Part shown: positions 32,064 to 39,757 of the stretch, piece after piece
Position numbering within the stretch: position 1 is the first letter of the stretch
Layout of the letters: each line of letters opens with the position of its first letter
DNA from: Leisingera sp. JC1
GTDB taxonomy: Bacteria; Pseudomonadota; Alphaproteobacteria; Rhodobacterales; Rhodobacteraceae
NCBI RefSeq assembly: GCF_001679925.1
Contig: NZ_LYUZ01000013.1
Coordinates: forward strand, 79,640-120,426
DNA: 40,787 nt
Direction of reading: 5' to 3'
The notes under the pieces: generated by a model
Told to the model about the DNA's origin: nothing
The model's database searches: none
Seen by the model: only the letters and a program-made list of their open reading frames with translations
Translations under genes and position numbers: made by a program

Positions 32064-33566
32064 ATGCGCCGCGCCAGAAGCCGCAGAAGATCTCCCCTTT
32101 CGACTGACATTCCCGCCAGCAAAGGCCCGCACTCCCTGGCCACGCCAGCCTACACGCCGCTGACCCAGACACAGGTGGACAGGATCGTGGACACCGCGGT
32201 TGAATTGCTGGCCACCTCCGGTGTTGTGTTCGAGCCGGGCGGCGAGGCCGACAGCCTGCTGCGCAACGCCGGCTGCAGCCAGTCGGACGATGGCATTGTG
32301 ACAATTCCGGAAACCGTGACCCGCCGCGCGCTGGAAACCGCGGCCCGCAATACCATGCTGTGGGACCGCAACGGCGAAAACCCCATCACGATCGACTGCA
32401 ACCACACCTGGTTCATGCCCGGCATGACCTGCATCGCCGTTTACGACGAGGACACCGGAGAGCCGCGCCCCTCGACGCGGGAAGACCTCGCCCTGATCAC
32501 CCGGATCGCGGACAAGCTGCCGAATGTCGACGGCGTCTGCATCGCCGTGAAGAATGTCGAGGAATCAAACCAGTTCGGCGAAATCGACGAGTTTGCCTGC
32601 TTGATGGAAAACACCATCAAACCGCTGGAATACCTCTGCGAACACCCCTCATCGCTGGAGGCAGTGATCGAAATGGCGGCTGCTCTGCGCGGATCGCCTG
32701 AGGCGCTGCGGGACAAGCCCTATTTCCTGCATCTGATCACGCCGCTGCCAGTCAACCTGGCGCGGATCCACTCGGAACAGATCATCACCGCCGCGCGGGC
32801 GGGCATCCCGGTCGGTGTCGGCACCCTGCCCATCGGCGGCGCATCCTCCCCCATCACCCTGGCCGGCTGCATCACCCATGCGCTGATGACGGATTTCGCG
32901 GCTATCGTCCTGGGCCAGCTGGCCGCCGAAGGCAGCTTCTGCGTAGGCTGCTCCGACGTGAACTTCATGGAACCGGCCACCGGCGCTATCGGCAGCTTCT
33001 CCCAGACCTCGGTCGCCGACATGGCGATGTGCCAGGTGCGCCGCTCGCTGGGTTTCCCCTCGCTGACCGGCATCGGCGGCTGTTCGGTCGCCCGCCGCTT
33101 CAACCAGGATGCGGTCTGGGAAATCTCCTCGAACATGACCCAGATGTTCTACAACCGCCCCGCCACGATCGATTACATGGGCTCCCTCGATCAGGGCCTG
33201 ACCTACTCGCCGCATGCGCTCTTGCTGTGCGACGACCTTGCTGGCCTGCTGCGCAAGATGTGGCAGGGCTTGGAAATCTCGGCCGAGCAGATGGCCGTCG
33301 ATCTGATCCGCGAGGTCGGCCCCACCGGCAATTTCCTCGCCCATCAGCACACCGTCGACAACTGCCGGACGCAGGTCTGGAACTCCCGCTATTTCGGCCC
33401 GAACATCCCGCTGAGCAACACCGGGCTGGCGGATCAGGACCTTCTGGAGCGCATTGACGGCGACCTCAAGGTTATGCTGGCAGAACTGGAGCAGCCGGAC
33501 CTGCCGCCGGAAACCAAAGCAGCTGTATCCGCGATTTCAAACAAGTACCGCGGCCACGCGCCCTAA
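32064..33566 (+). CDS. Trimethylamine-methyltransferase (MttB)-family protein, copy 1
   Basis: This 500-residue protein is of the MttB superfamily (COG5598), TIM-barrel enzymes that move a methyl group from a quaternary or tertiary amine to a corrinoid protein. No in-frame TAG is present, so it is a non-pyrrolysine member like the glycine betaine (MtgB) and proline betaine (MtpB) enzymes. Segments GTLPIGGASSPITLAG, EISSNMTQMFYNRP and EVGPTGNFLAHQHT are typical. The ATG at 32064 has AAGGA eight bases upstream; ATG 32055 overlaps that site. No corrinoid-protein or activator gene is in the window, so it may use a distant partner or do other chemistry. Divergent from the Rieske operon with two operator-like sites between. 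Confidence 0.82.
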   Translation: MRRARSRRRSPLSTDIPASKGPHSLATPAYTPLTQTQVDRIVDTAVELLATSGVVFEPGGEADSLLRNAGCSQSDDGIVTIPETVTRRALETAARNTMLWDRNGENPITIDCNHTWFMPGMTCIAVYDEDTGEPRPSTREDLALITRIADKLPNVDGVCIAVKNVEESNQFGEIDEFACLMENTIKPLEYLCEHPSSLEAVIEMAAALRGSPEALRDKPYFLHLITPLPVNLARIHSEQIITAARAGIPVGVGTLPIGGASSPITLAGCITHALMTDFAAIVLGQLAAEGSFCVGCSDVNFMEPATGAIGSFSQTSVADMAMCQVRRSLGFPSLTGIGGCSVARRFNQDAVWEISSNMTQMFYNRPATIDYMGSLDQGLTYSPHALLLCDDLAGLLRKMWQGLEISAEQMAVDLIREVGPTGNFLAHQHTVDNCRTQVWNSRYFGPNIPLSNTGLADQDLLERIDGDLKVMLAELEQPDLPPETKAAVSAISNKYRGHAP

Positions 33567-33845
33567 TCAGCGAGGCAGCTTTGGTTTTCTCAGGGAACGC
33601 CACAAACGCTGGCTTCCTGCCGGGTCCATCCAACAACCGCGATAAACCGCCGCTTGGCGGCCATCCTCTCCAGGATCTTCGGACACACTGCCAGCAGACA
33701 CAATTGCTAGAGCGATTGTCCTGCTTGAGGGATTTCACTGTGGTGCTCGTCATCTTCATTACCCGACTGTGCAGGTAAATAAGTATGCCGCTCAGAAATA
33801 GAAGGCTGCAAACCTCTTATATTTCAGCACTTTATATGAAATAAG

Positions 33846-33921
33846 TGGTGCCCCCACACGGACTCGAACCGCGGACCTACTGATTACAAATCAGTTGCTC
33901 TACCAGCTGAGCTATAGGGGC
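33846..33921 (-). tRNA. tRNA-Thr(TGT)
   Basis: On the minus strand the cloverleaf is complete: acceptor GCCCCTA/TGGGGGC, D arm GCTCAGCTGGTAGAGC, anticodon loop TTTGTAA (anticodon TGT) on stem ACTGA/TCAGT, T loop GGTTCGAGTCC. The CCA end is encoded (33846-33848). Its 3' end faces the catabolic cluster. Confidence 0.95.
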
Positions 33922-34512
33922 GCCGAGCTGTGAAACCGCGCTTACCATCCTTCGGCAGTCCGTCGCAAGAGGTCTTTTGAGCAAAATCGCAGACCAGCCG
34001 GTAATTGGTACCGCCCTTGCAATACTCTTGCGGGCAACGGATTCGGGAGTGACTGCATATCCGAATATGCCCTCCGCTGCAGGACTGCCTGAAACCGGGC
34101 GCCCAATTGGCCCGCAGTCCCCGGCAAGTGCGCAAACGGGTAATCAAGTGAAGCTGTTTCTGCAAATGCGCAGTGTGCAGCGGATCCGTCTTCGGATCTT
34201 CCGCCAATCCCCGGAGCCAGGCCGGACGCAGTCCTTGCAACAGCGCGGCACCAGCTGCGAATCCGCAATTCATCAAAATCCCGAAATGGCACTGCTCCAT
34301 CACAAGCAACCCCGGAAAACCGCCGCCAGAACAGGAAATTCAGCACCGCCTCAGGCAACGCGCCTTTACAGTTGACCTGCAGTAATGGTGTTTTTTGTTT
34401 TAATATATGGGCTTATCCTGCCAGCCCGGCAGCTGGAAAATCTTCGCATTTCTGCAAAAAGCCCCTTGCGCCCGCGCGGTGCAGTCAGTAAACAGCGCCT
34501 CACACACAGAGT
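33922..34512. other. Interval between the two divergent tRNA genes
   Basis: I see no supportable gene in these 590 bases; the open frames have no ribosome sites or family features. An AT-rich patch at 34385-34410 (TTTTTTGTTTTAATATAT) lies about 105 bp upstream of tRNA-Glu and may be part of its promoter. No integrase, insertion sequence or direct repeat was noticed. Confidence 0.5.
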
Positions 34513-34587
34513 GGCCCGTTCGTCTATCGGTTAGGACGCCAGGTTTTCAACCTGGAAAGAGGGGTTCGATTCCCCTACGGGCTGCCA
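34513..34587 (+). tRNA. tRNA-Glu(TTC)
   Basis: Acceptor GGCCCGT/ACGGGCT (G-U first pair), D arm TCGTCTATCGGTTAGGA, anticodon loop TTTTCAA (anticodon TTC) on stem CCAGG/CCTGG, T arm GGGGTTCGATTCCCC, discriminator G and encoded CCA (34585-34587). Confidence 0.95.
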
Positions 34588-34806
34588 CTTCTTCCGCACA
34601 ATTCAAATACACTCGCCTCCGGCAGGAAGCAGGTGCGGAAATTACCTGATTAAGCTCTATGCTCCGTTTTGGCGCCCCCGGCAAACTGCGGCAAAGGTCA
34701 CCAAGCGGTCATGAGCCGGAGGCACTACGCTGCCGCAAACCTGCCCTGCTCAGCAAAAGGGCAGAACTGCTGCGCCGCCCCCTCCGCAGAACATCCGCAG
34801 CCTGTG

Positions 34807-35859
34807 TCACTTGGCAGGGCCACGGGCTGCAAGTTGACGGGCAGACGCCTCAGCCTCCGCAGCTGTTCCGCCGGTTTTCTCCATACCCTCGCGGTAGAAG
34901 CAATGCTGCGCCCGCCCGGCGCGCTTGGCAGCGTAAAGCGCGAGATCAGCCTGGTTCAGCAATTCCTGGGCATCCGGCACCTTTTGCCAGGTGGACATCG
35001 TCGTGCCTGCACTGGCGGAAATCCGGCAGCTCCGGCCGCCGAACGGCACTGGTTCCTCCAGCCGCTGAATCAACCGCTTGGCAATCGCGGCAAGCCTTCC
35101 GGTATCCAGAACCCCCTCGAGGATCATCACAAATTCATCGCCGCCGACACGGGCCACCGTGTCGGACTGGCGGGTGCATTCCACCATGATCCGCGCCGCC
35201 TGCTGCAGCACAGCATCCCCGGCGGCATGGCCCAGCGTGTCATTGACCTGCTTGAAGAAATCCAGATCCAGATGCATCAGCGCGAACTCGCGGCCGCTGC
35301 CGATCAGCCGGGCCAGGATGTGGTCCATCGCCCGGCGGTTCTTGAGCCCGGTCAGCGTATCGGTGAAGGCCTGTTCTTCGGCGGCGATTTTGGCCCCCTG
35401 CAGCCGCAGGTTCAGCTGGCGCGATGCTTCCATCGCGGCTGATTTCGCCTCAACCAGATACAGCATCTCGATGGTCAGGTCTGTGGGGGAAAAATCGGCG
35501 CTTGTCAGGTCGTAGTCGCGCACCGCCTCCAGCACCGAAATACCGAAGGACAGATTCAGAAAGGCGCCCTGCCCGTCCGGCAACGGTGTGCACACCCCCT
35601 TGAGGCCCGTCTGCGGCGCATCCCGGAAGTGCAAATGCAGTTTGCTGCCGGCGGTTCCCAGCAGATCCTCGACTGACCGGACCGAGCGGGGCCGGGACAG
35701 GTCAAACACCCGGAAAAACCGCCGCCCTTCCCATTTCAGCTGCGGGCGCAGCTTCTTCAGGGTTGGCCCGGCCGAAACGATCCGGCCCTTATGGTCAACG
35801 ATCACAAACATCGGACAGACGACATCTGCCATTCCGGTCAGCTGCTGGAGTGTCATCAT
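34807..35859 (-). CDS. Diguanylate cyclase with H-NOX-associated (HNOBA/PAS-like) N-terminal domain
   Basis: This 350-residue protein makes cyclic di-GMP. The C-terminal GGDEF domain is intact: GGDEF at 239-243, DLDFFKQVND substrate segment (198-207) and an inhibitory RxxD site (Arg230-Asp233) exactly five residues before GGDEF. The N-terminal 1-115 region looks like the PAS-like domain that accompanies H-NOX sensors, followed by a helical linker (about 126-165) that should dimerise. No membrane segment is seen. Its ATG overlaps the stop of the H-NOX-like gene, so the two are co-translated and the sensor probably tunes the cyclase. Confidence 0.87.
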   Translation of the reverse strand: MMTLQQLTGMADVVCPMFVIVDHKGRIVSAGPTLKKLRPQLKWEGRRFFRVFDLSRPRSVRSVEDLLGTAGSKLHLHFRDAPQTGLKGVCTPLPDGQGAFLNLSFGISVLEAVRDYDLTSADFSPTDLTIEMLYLVEAKSAAMEASRQLNLRLQGAKIAAEEQAFTDTLTGLKNRRAMDHILARLIGSGREFALMHLDLDFFKQVNDTLGHAAGDAVLQQAARIMVECTRQSDTVARVGGDEFVMILEGVLDTGRLAAIAKRLIQRLEEPVPFGGRSCRISASAGTTMSTWQKVPDAQELLNQADLALYAAKRAGRAQHCFYREGMEKTGGTAAEAEASARQLAARGPAK

Positions 35860-36443
35860 AACGTATGAGCCCCCAAGTCAAACTCCCGCCCGGCGGCGAA
35901 TTTTGTTTCCACCAGGGTGATGGAAATCACCTCTGCGCCGCCGTGGGTGCCGCTGTGATCCAGGAAGACCAGATCGCCGTAATCATCCGCCATCGCCCGC
36001 AGAACCCCCATCAGGACATGGGCGTATCCAGGCAGCCCCGGCTGGCAGATCAGCTCAAACTGATCCGGCGCCTGTTCCAGCAGCTCCAGTCCCGGCAGGT
36101 GCAAATCGGACACCGCCAGCCTGGCACGGTCCGGCAGGTCATCCAGGGAGTGCAGGAATTCCACATAGTTCACGCCGCCAAAGCGCAGCAGCCGCCGCAG
36201 CGCTTCCACCTGCGGGTTCGACACCAGAAAGGTGCCCATGTCTTCCAGCATTTCGGGCAGCGGCCGGGCCAGCACCGTCTCCATCGCCGTCAGCATGCTG
36301 CCGGACTGCTCCTCGGTGTAGTACAGCATTGCTTCGAACTCGGTGAAACCGAGTCCGGCCTGCTCCATGACCTCTTCCCAGCGATCCGCCCCGTAGGTAC
36401 TCGTCACAAAAGCCTGAATCGCCCTGTTGATCAGACCGTGCAT
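35856..36443 (-). CDS. H-NOX-like (heme-NO-binding fold) sensor protein, ligand residues altered
   Basis: This 195-residue protein follows the H-NOX pattern from MHGLINRAIQAFV (1-13) through YGADRWEEVMEQAGL to the C-terminal strands. H-NOX proteins bind heme and sense NO or O2. Aligned without gaps to the proximal-histidine region (Shewanella numbering His103), this protein has Pro104 in LDDLPDRARLAVSDLHLPG. The YxSxR heme-propionate motif is also absent (ELICQPGL at 130-137). Heme binding is therefore doubtful, or uses another residue such as His98 or His115. The ATG at 36443 has GAGGGG seven bases upstream. Overlap with the diguanylate cyclase gene indicates a two-protein signalling unit. 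Confidence 0.78.
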   Translation of the reverse strand: MHGLINRAIQAFVTSTYGADRWEEVMEQAGLGFTEFEAMLYYTEEQSGSMLTAMETVLARPLPEMLEDMGTFLVSNPQVEALRRLLRFGGVNYVEFLHSLDDLPDRARLAVSDLHLPGLELLEQAPDQFELICQPGLPGYAHVLMGVLRAMADDYGDLVFLDHSGTHGGAEVISITLVETKFAAGREFDLGAHTL

Positions 36444-36763
36444 GCAATGGCCCCTCTTTGCCTATGCCACAGTCTTGACGCCTGCTGGTTAAGAAAGGCA
36501 CAACAAAGCAGACCAGTTGAGCGTCCAGCGTCTGAAAATCCCGCTTTTTCTTCCCCTAGCACGAAACCTGCACTCTCAATCTCACCAACCAATTCTGCGC
36601 AAAGCCCGGCCATTATAATCCAACCGGAGTGCCGGCCAACCTCTTCCGGCGCTGACAACTGCCTGTATTACTGTACCCGCCCGCCCGCAGTGGCAATCCC
36701 GCGGCACAATCCGCCGGCATGCCCGGCGGATTTTCACCACCCGGCCGGCGTCCGCAAAAAAAA
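36444..36763. other. Gene-free interval with two hairpins
   Basis: No gene is visible. It contains the upstream region of the H-NOX-like gene, a perfect 10-bp hairpin AATCCGCCGG/CCGGCGGATT (36708-36717, 36723-36732) followed by TTTT in the plus direction, and the T tract of the terminator for the MttB-like gene. Confidence 0.5.
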
Positions 36764-36782
36764 GCGGAGGCCCGGCCTCCGC
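36756..36782 (-). terminator. Rho-independent terminator of the second MttB-like gene
   Basis: GCGGAGGC (36764-36771) pairs with GCCTCCGC (36775-36782) around a 3-base loop. Eight A residues at 36756-36763 become a T8 tract on the minus strand. It lies 24 bp past the stop at 36806. Confidence 0.9.
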
Positions 36783-36805
36783 TTCAGCAACCACTGTAGT
36801 TAATT

Positions 36806-38365
36806 TCAGAAGTCGGTGGGCGCCCCGCCCTCAGCCTTGCGCCGGGCCACGAAATCCGCCAGCTCTTCCCGGATTGCCGCATCCATTGGCGGCTCCTCGA
36901 AGGACCCGATGATTTCCTTGAACATCTTGTGGGCGCGCTCCGCGGTCCAGGTGGCGCCTGCGGCCTCCCAAGCCTCAAAATTGCGCCAATCGCTCAGGAA
37001 CGGCTGATAAAACGCCGTGGTGTAGCGGTCTTGGGTGTGCTGGATTCCAAAGAAATGGCCGTCGTTGCCCACCTCCCTGATCGCATCCAGGGCGATTTCC
37101 TCCGGTCCGGTGGCGTTGACCGCCGGGTCCATGTAGCGCTGGATCATTTGCAGCACTTCGCAGTCCATGATGAACTTCTCGGGGCTTGCGATCAGCCCGC
37201 CCTCCAGCCAGCCGGCCGCGTGATAGATCATGTTGGCGCCAGACTGCACCGCGGACCACAGCGAGTTGGAAGTCTCCCACATCGCCTGCCCGTCCGGAAC
37301 ATTGGCCGCGCAGACGCCGGAGGCCCGCATCGGCAGCCCGTAAAAACGCGCCATCTGGCCGGTCATCTGGGTTGAGCGCATGTACTCCGGGGTACCAAAG
37401 GCAGGCGCGCCGGATTTCATGTCCACATTGGAGGTGAAAGTGCCGATCGCCACCGGGCAGCCCGGTGCCACATACTGGAACAGCGCGATTGCGCACAGCG
37501 ATTCCGCGATGGATTGCGCCACTGCCCCCGCCATGGTCACCGGCGCCATTGCGCCTGCCAGCGTGAACGGCGTCACCACCACCCCCTGGCCGCGGCGGCA
37601 CAGCCTCAGCGAGCCGTCGATCATCGGCTCATCATGCTTCAGCGGCGAGGTGGAGTTGATGTTGGTGTACATCTTCGGGCTGGCGTCGAACTCCTCATGG
37701 CTGTGGCCGCCCGCGATGCGGACCATCTCCATCACGTCCTCGACCCGCTCCTTGCCCAGGCTGTAAGCATGCATCGCCTTGTCGGTCAGCGTCAGCTTGT
37801 CATAAAGCACATCCAGATGGCGCACAGAGGCATGGATGTCCACCGGCTCCACCGGATAGCCGCCGGCAAAGTGGATGCAGTTGAAATACTGGGTCAGCTT
37901 CAGAAGGTTGCGGCATTGCTCACGGGTGCCCGCTGTCTTCTTGTTCTGCTCCAGGTCCCAGTAGTTCGGCGGTGAGGACACGTTTCCGAACAGCATGACG
38001 TCGCCGCCGACGGTGATCTGGCGTTCCGGGTTGCGTGGCGTGAGGGTCCACTGCCGCGGCGCCTTCGCCACCATTTCCATGACAAAGTCCCGGTCCATCC
38101 GGACCAGGTCGCCCTCAACCTTCACGCCCGCCTGCTTGAAGATCCCCAGCGCTTCCTCGTTGAAAAACTGGATGCCGATCTCTTCGAGGATGCGCATGGC
38201 GCCATCGTGGATGGCCTGAACCCCCTCTTCGCTCAGCGGTTCAATGGGACGGTCGATGTTGCGGGGCGGGTTCCAGGGCATCTGTTCCAGGACTGCACTC
38301 CCGCGCCGGGCTGCCGCGCCTGCCCTTCCCCCGCCGCGCCGTTTGCGTGTGCCTGTCTCTGCCAT
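36806..38365 (-). CDS. Trimethylamine-methyltransferase (MttB)-family protein, copy 2
   Basis: This 519-residue MttB-superfamily protein is clearly paralogous to the one at 32064 but distant from it. It has no in-frame TAG, hence is of the non-pyrrolysine type. Features include a basic N-terminus (RKRRGGGRAGAAARRG), TLAGAMAPVTMAGAVAQ, and EVGNDGHFFGIQHTQDRY near the C-terminus, which parallels EVGPTGNFLAHQHT in copy 1. The ATG at 38365 has GGGAGG five bases upstream. It stands alone with its own terminator. No TTGAGCGCTCAA site lies in its promoter region, so it seems regulated apart from the cluster. Substrate and corrinoid partner are unknown. Confidence 0.83.
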   Translation of the reverse strand: MAETGTRKRRGGGRAGAAARRGSAVLEQMPWNPPRNIDRPIEPLSEEGVQAIHDGAMRILEEIGIQFFNEEALGIFKQAGVKVEGDLVRMDRDFVMEMVAKAPRQWTLTPRNPERQITVGGDVMLFGNVSSPPNYWDLEQNKKTAGTREQCRNLLKLTQYFNCIHFAGGYPVEPVDIHASVRHLDVLYDKLTLTDKAMHAYSLGKERVEDVMEMVRIAGGHSHEEFDASPKMYTNINSTSPLKHDEPMIDGSLRLCRRGQGVVVTPFTLAGAMAPVTMAGAVAQSIAESLCAIALFQYVAPGCPVAIGTFTSNVDMKSGAPAFGTPEYMRSTQMTGQMARFYGLPMRASGVCAANVPDGQAMWETSNSLWSAVQSGANMIYHAAGWLEGGLIASPEKFIMDCEVLQMIQRYMDPAVNATGPEEIALDAIREVGNDGHFFGIQHTQDRYTTAFYQPFLSDWRNFEAWEAAGATWTAERAHKMFKEIIGSFEEPPMDAAIREELADFVARRKAEGGAPTDF

Positions 38366-38524
38366 GCCGCCCTCCCCTGGGTCCGAATTATCACGTGCTG
38401 ACAGGCAAACACTGCGCCATTCCCGGGTGCCTGAACCTGTCCGTTCACGACCCCCCTTGTCGCTTTCTCCGCATCAAGCGCCGGGCCGGAGTATTTCTGT
38501 ACACTTGTGCCTAGCCTGGCACAT

Positions 38525-38557
38525 AAAAAAGCCGGCGCACAAGGGCAGTGCGCCGGC
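38525..38557 (-). terminator. Rho-independent terminator of the HAD phosphatase gene
   Basis: GCCGGCGCAC (38531-38540) pairs perfectly with GTGCGCCGGC (38548-38557) around a 7-base loop; A6 at 38525-38530 gives a T6 tract on the minus strand. It lies 54 bp past the stop at 38612. Confidence 0.9.
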
Positions 38558-38611
38558 CGAATGCTCACTTCCCTGTGGAATTGCGGGAATCAGCAGCGGA
38601 ACTCCAGGGAC

Positions 38612-39301
38612 TCAGCGGTCCAGCCAGCCGGGAATATGGCCGATGTCCGGCAGCACGATATCCGCGTGCGGCAGCAGCTCCTCGCGCAGGGCCATTCCGG
38701 TCAGCACAGCAATCCGCTGCATCCCCGCCGCGGCGCCTGCTTCCATGTCATGGCGGCTGTCACCGACCATGGCGGTCCGGTCCGGGGAAACGCCCGCGGC
38801 TTTGCAGAACGCCAGCAGAGGGTCCGGGTCCGGCTTGGCGCCGTGGCCGCTGTCGCAGCCCGCGACAAAGGCAAAGCGGTCCAGCACGCCGGCCCGCTGC
38901 AGCTGGCTTTTGGCTGAGACCTCGGCGTCATTGGTCATCACCCCCAGCACCTTGCCGCGCGCCAGCAGGCCATCAAGGAACGCTGCCAGCGGCACCGCCG
39001 GTGCCAGATCTGCAGCTGACGCGCTCTGAGCAAGATAATCTGTAAGCTCGGCAAGGCTCATATGCTCGACATAAGGTGCAAGCGCCTCTGCCACCTCATC
39101 GTTGGAGCTGGCAATTACCAGGCTGTCCGGATTGAACGCCGCACGCTCCAGATCATAGCTGATCGCCTTGGCCATCGCTTTCTTGCAGGAAATGTTCCCT
39201 TGCGAGAGGGTTTCAAGCAAGTCCGCCGCCCAGCTGTCCCAGGTGGCGGCGAAGTCGAACAGGGTTCCGTCCTTGTCGAACAGGAAAGCATCTACCGGCA
39301 T
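38612..39301 (-). CDS. HAD-family phosphatase (phosphoglycolate-phosphatase-like)
   Basis: This 229-residue hydrolase has all HAD motifs: nucleophile DKDGT (9-13), the Thr of VMTNDAEV, the Lys of KPDPDPLLAF and the acidic MVGDSRHD. The helical cap between motifs I and II marks subfamily I, like Gph. Substrate is probably a small phosphate ester such as 2-phosphoglycolate; the sequence alone does not decide. The ATG at 39301 opens MPVDAFLFDKDGT. It is followed by its own terminator and stands 56 bp from the DUF3572 gene upstream on the same strand. Confidence 0.85.
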   Translation of the reverse strand: MPVDAFLFDKDGTLFDFAATWDSWAADLLETLSQGNISCKKAMAKAISYDLERAAFNPDSLVIASSNDEVAEALAPYVEHMSLAELTDYLAQSASAADLAPAVPLAAFLDGLLARGKVLGVMTNDAEVSAKSQLQRAGVLDRFAFVAGCDSGHGAKPDPDPLLAFCKAAGVSPDRTAMVGDSRHDMEAGAAAGMQRIAVLTGMALREELLPHADIVLPDIGHIPGWLDR

Positions 39302-39357
39302 GGCGGGTCCTCATCCGCTGAAATTTGAGCCGAACCTAGGGCCGCTCCGCGCCATTC

Positions 39358-39642
39358 TCAAGTCCAGTTCACCTGTTCTCCGCCCGGAAGCGACATCCGC
39401 GCCTGCATCGGCATCTCATAGGCCAGCCCTTCGGAATCGCAGAACTGCATCACCCAGGCGTCGTCCATCGTCAGAAAATCAAGCACCGAGCCCAGGAAAG
39501 CCGGTTCCGCCGCTTGCGCCCGCAGATCCGCTTCGCTGGCGCCGGTGGCACCCAGAAAGACCGGTAAAAGCTCGTCATTTCCGGCCAGCCAGGCCAAAGC
39601 CTTCAGCGCCAGTGTCTCTGCCCCATCAGCGGAAATCCGCAT
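39358..39642 (-). CDS. DUF3572 family protein
   Basis: This small protein of about 94 residues has the DUF3572 pattern ALKALAWLAGNDELLPVFLGATG followed by FLGSVLDFLTMDDAWVMQFC (both shown by their conserved parts). It is a mostly helical, cytoplasmic, alphaproteobacterial family without known function. ATG 39642 is used because GGAG lies just upstream; the GTG at 39651 is too near that site. In this family the gene usually sits beside response-regulator/PleD genes, as here, where pleD diverges 115 bp away. Confidence 0.8.
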   Translation of the reverse strand: MRISADGAETLALKALAWLAGNDELLPVFLGATGASEADLRAQAAEPAFLGSVLDFLTMDDAWVMQFCDSEGLAYEMPMQARMSLPGGEQVNWT

Positions 39643-39757
39643 GTTCTCCACACTCCTGCCGCATTGCAGCCAATTTAGTAAAAATCTGAAAGGTTTTTTT
39701 AACCAGTCTCAGCAAAATTGGAAATCATAGGATTTGCAAGGGGCGAAAGGATACCGC

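Noticed and set aside
33846-33921. Genomic island inserted at tRNA-Thr
   Set aside because: The tRNA 3' end faces the catabolic cluster, which is the usual island geometry, but I saw no integrase, no repeated copy of the tRNA 3' end near 17-18 kb and no obvious change in base or codon use.
34659-35442. Open frames overlapping the diguanylate cyclase on the plus strand
   Set aside because: They run opposite an intact GGDEF gene and encode Pro/Arg-rich sequence without recognisable features.
36708-36734. Plus-strand terminator between the H-NOX-like and MttB-like genes
   Set aside because: The hairpin is perfect and followed by TTTT, but no plus-strand gene precedes it, so I record it only as a hairpin.
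32064-38365. Pyrrolysine in the MttB proteins
   Set aside because: Neither MttB-like frame contains an in-frame TAG, so both are of the non-pyrrolysine type.
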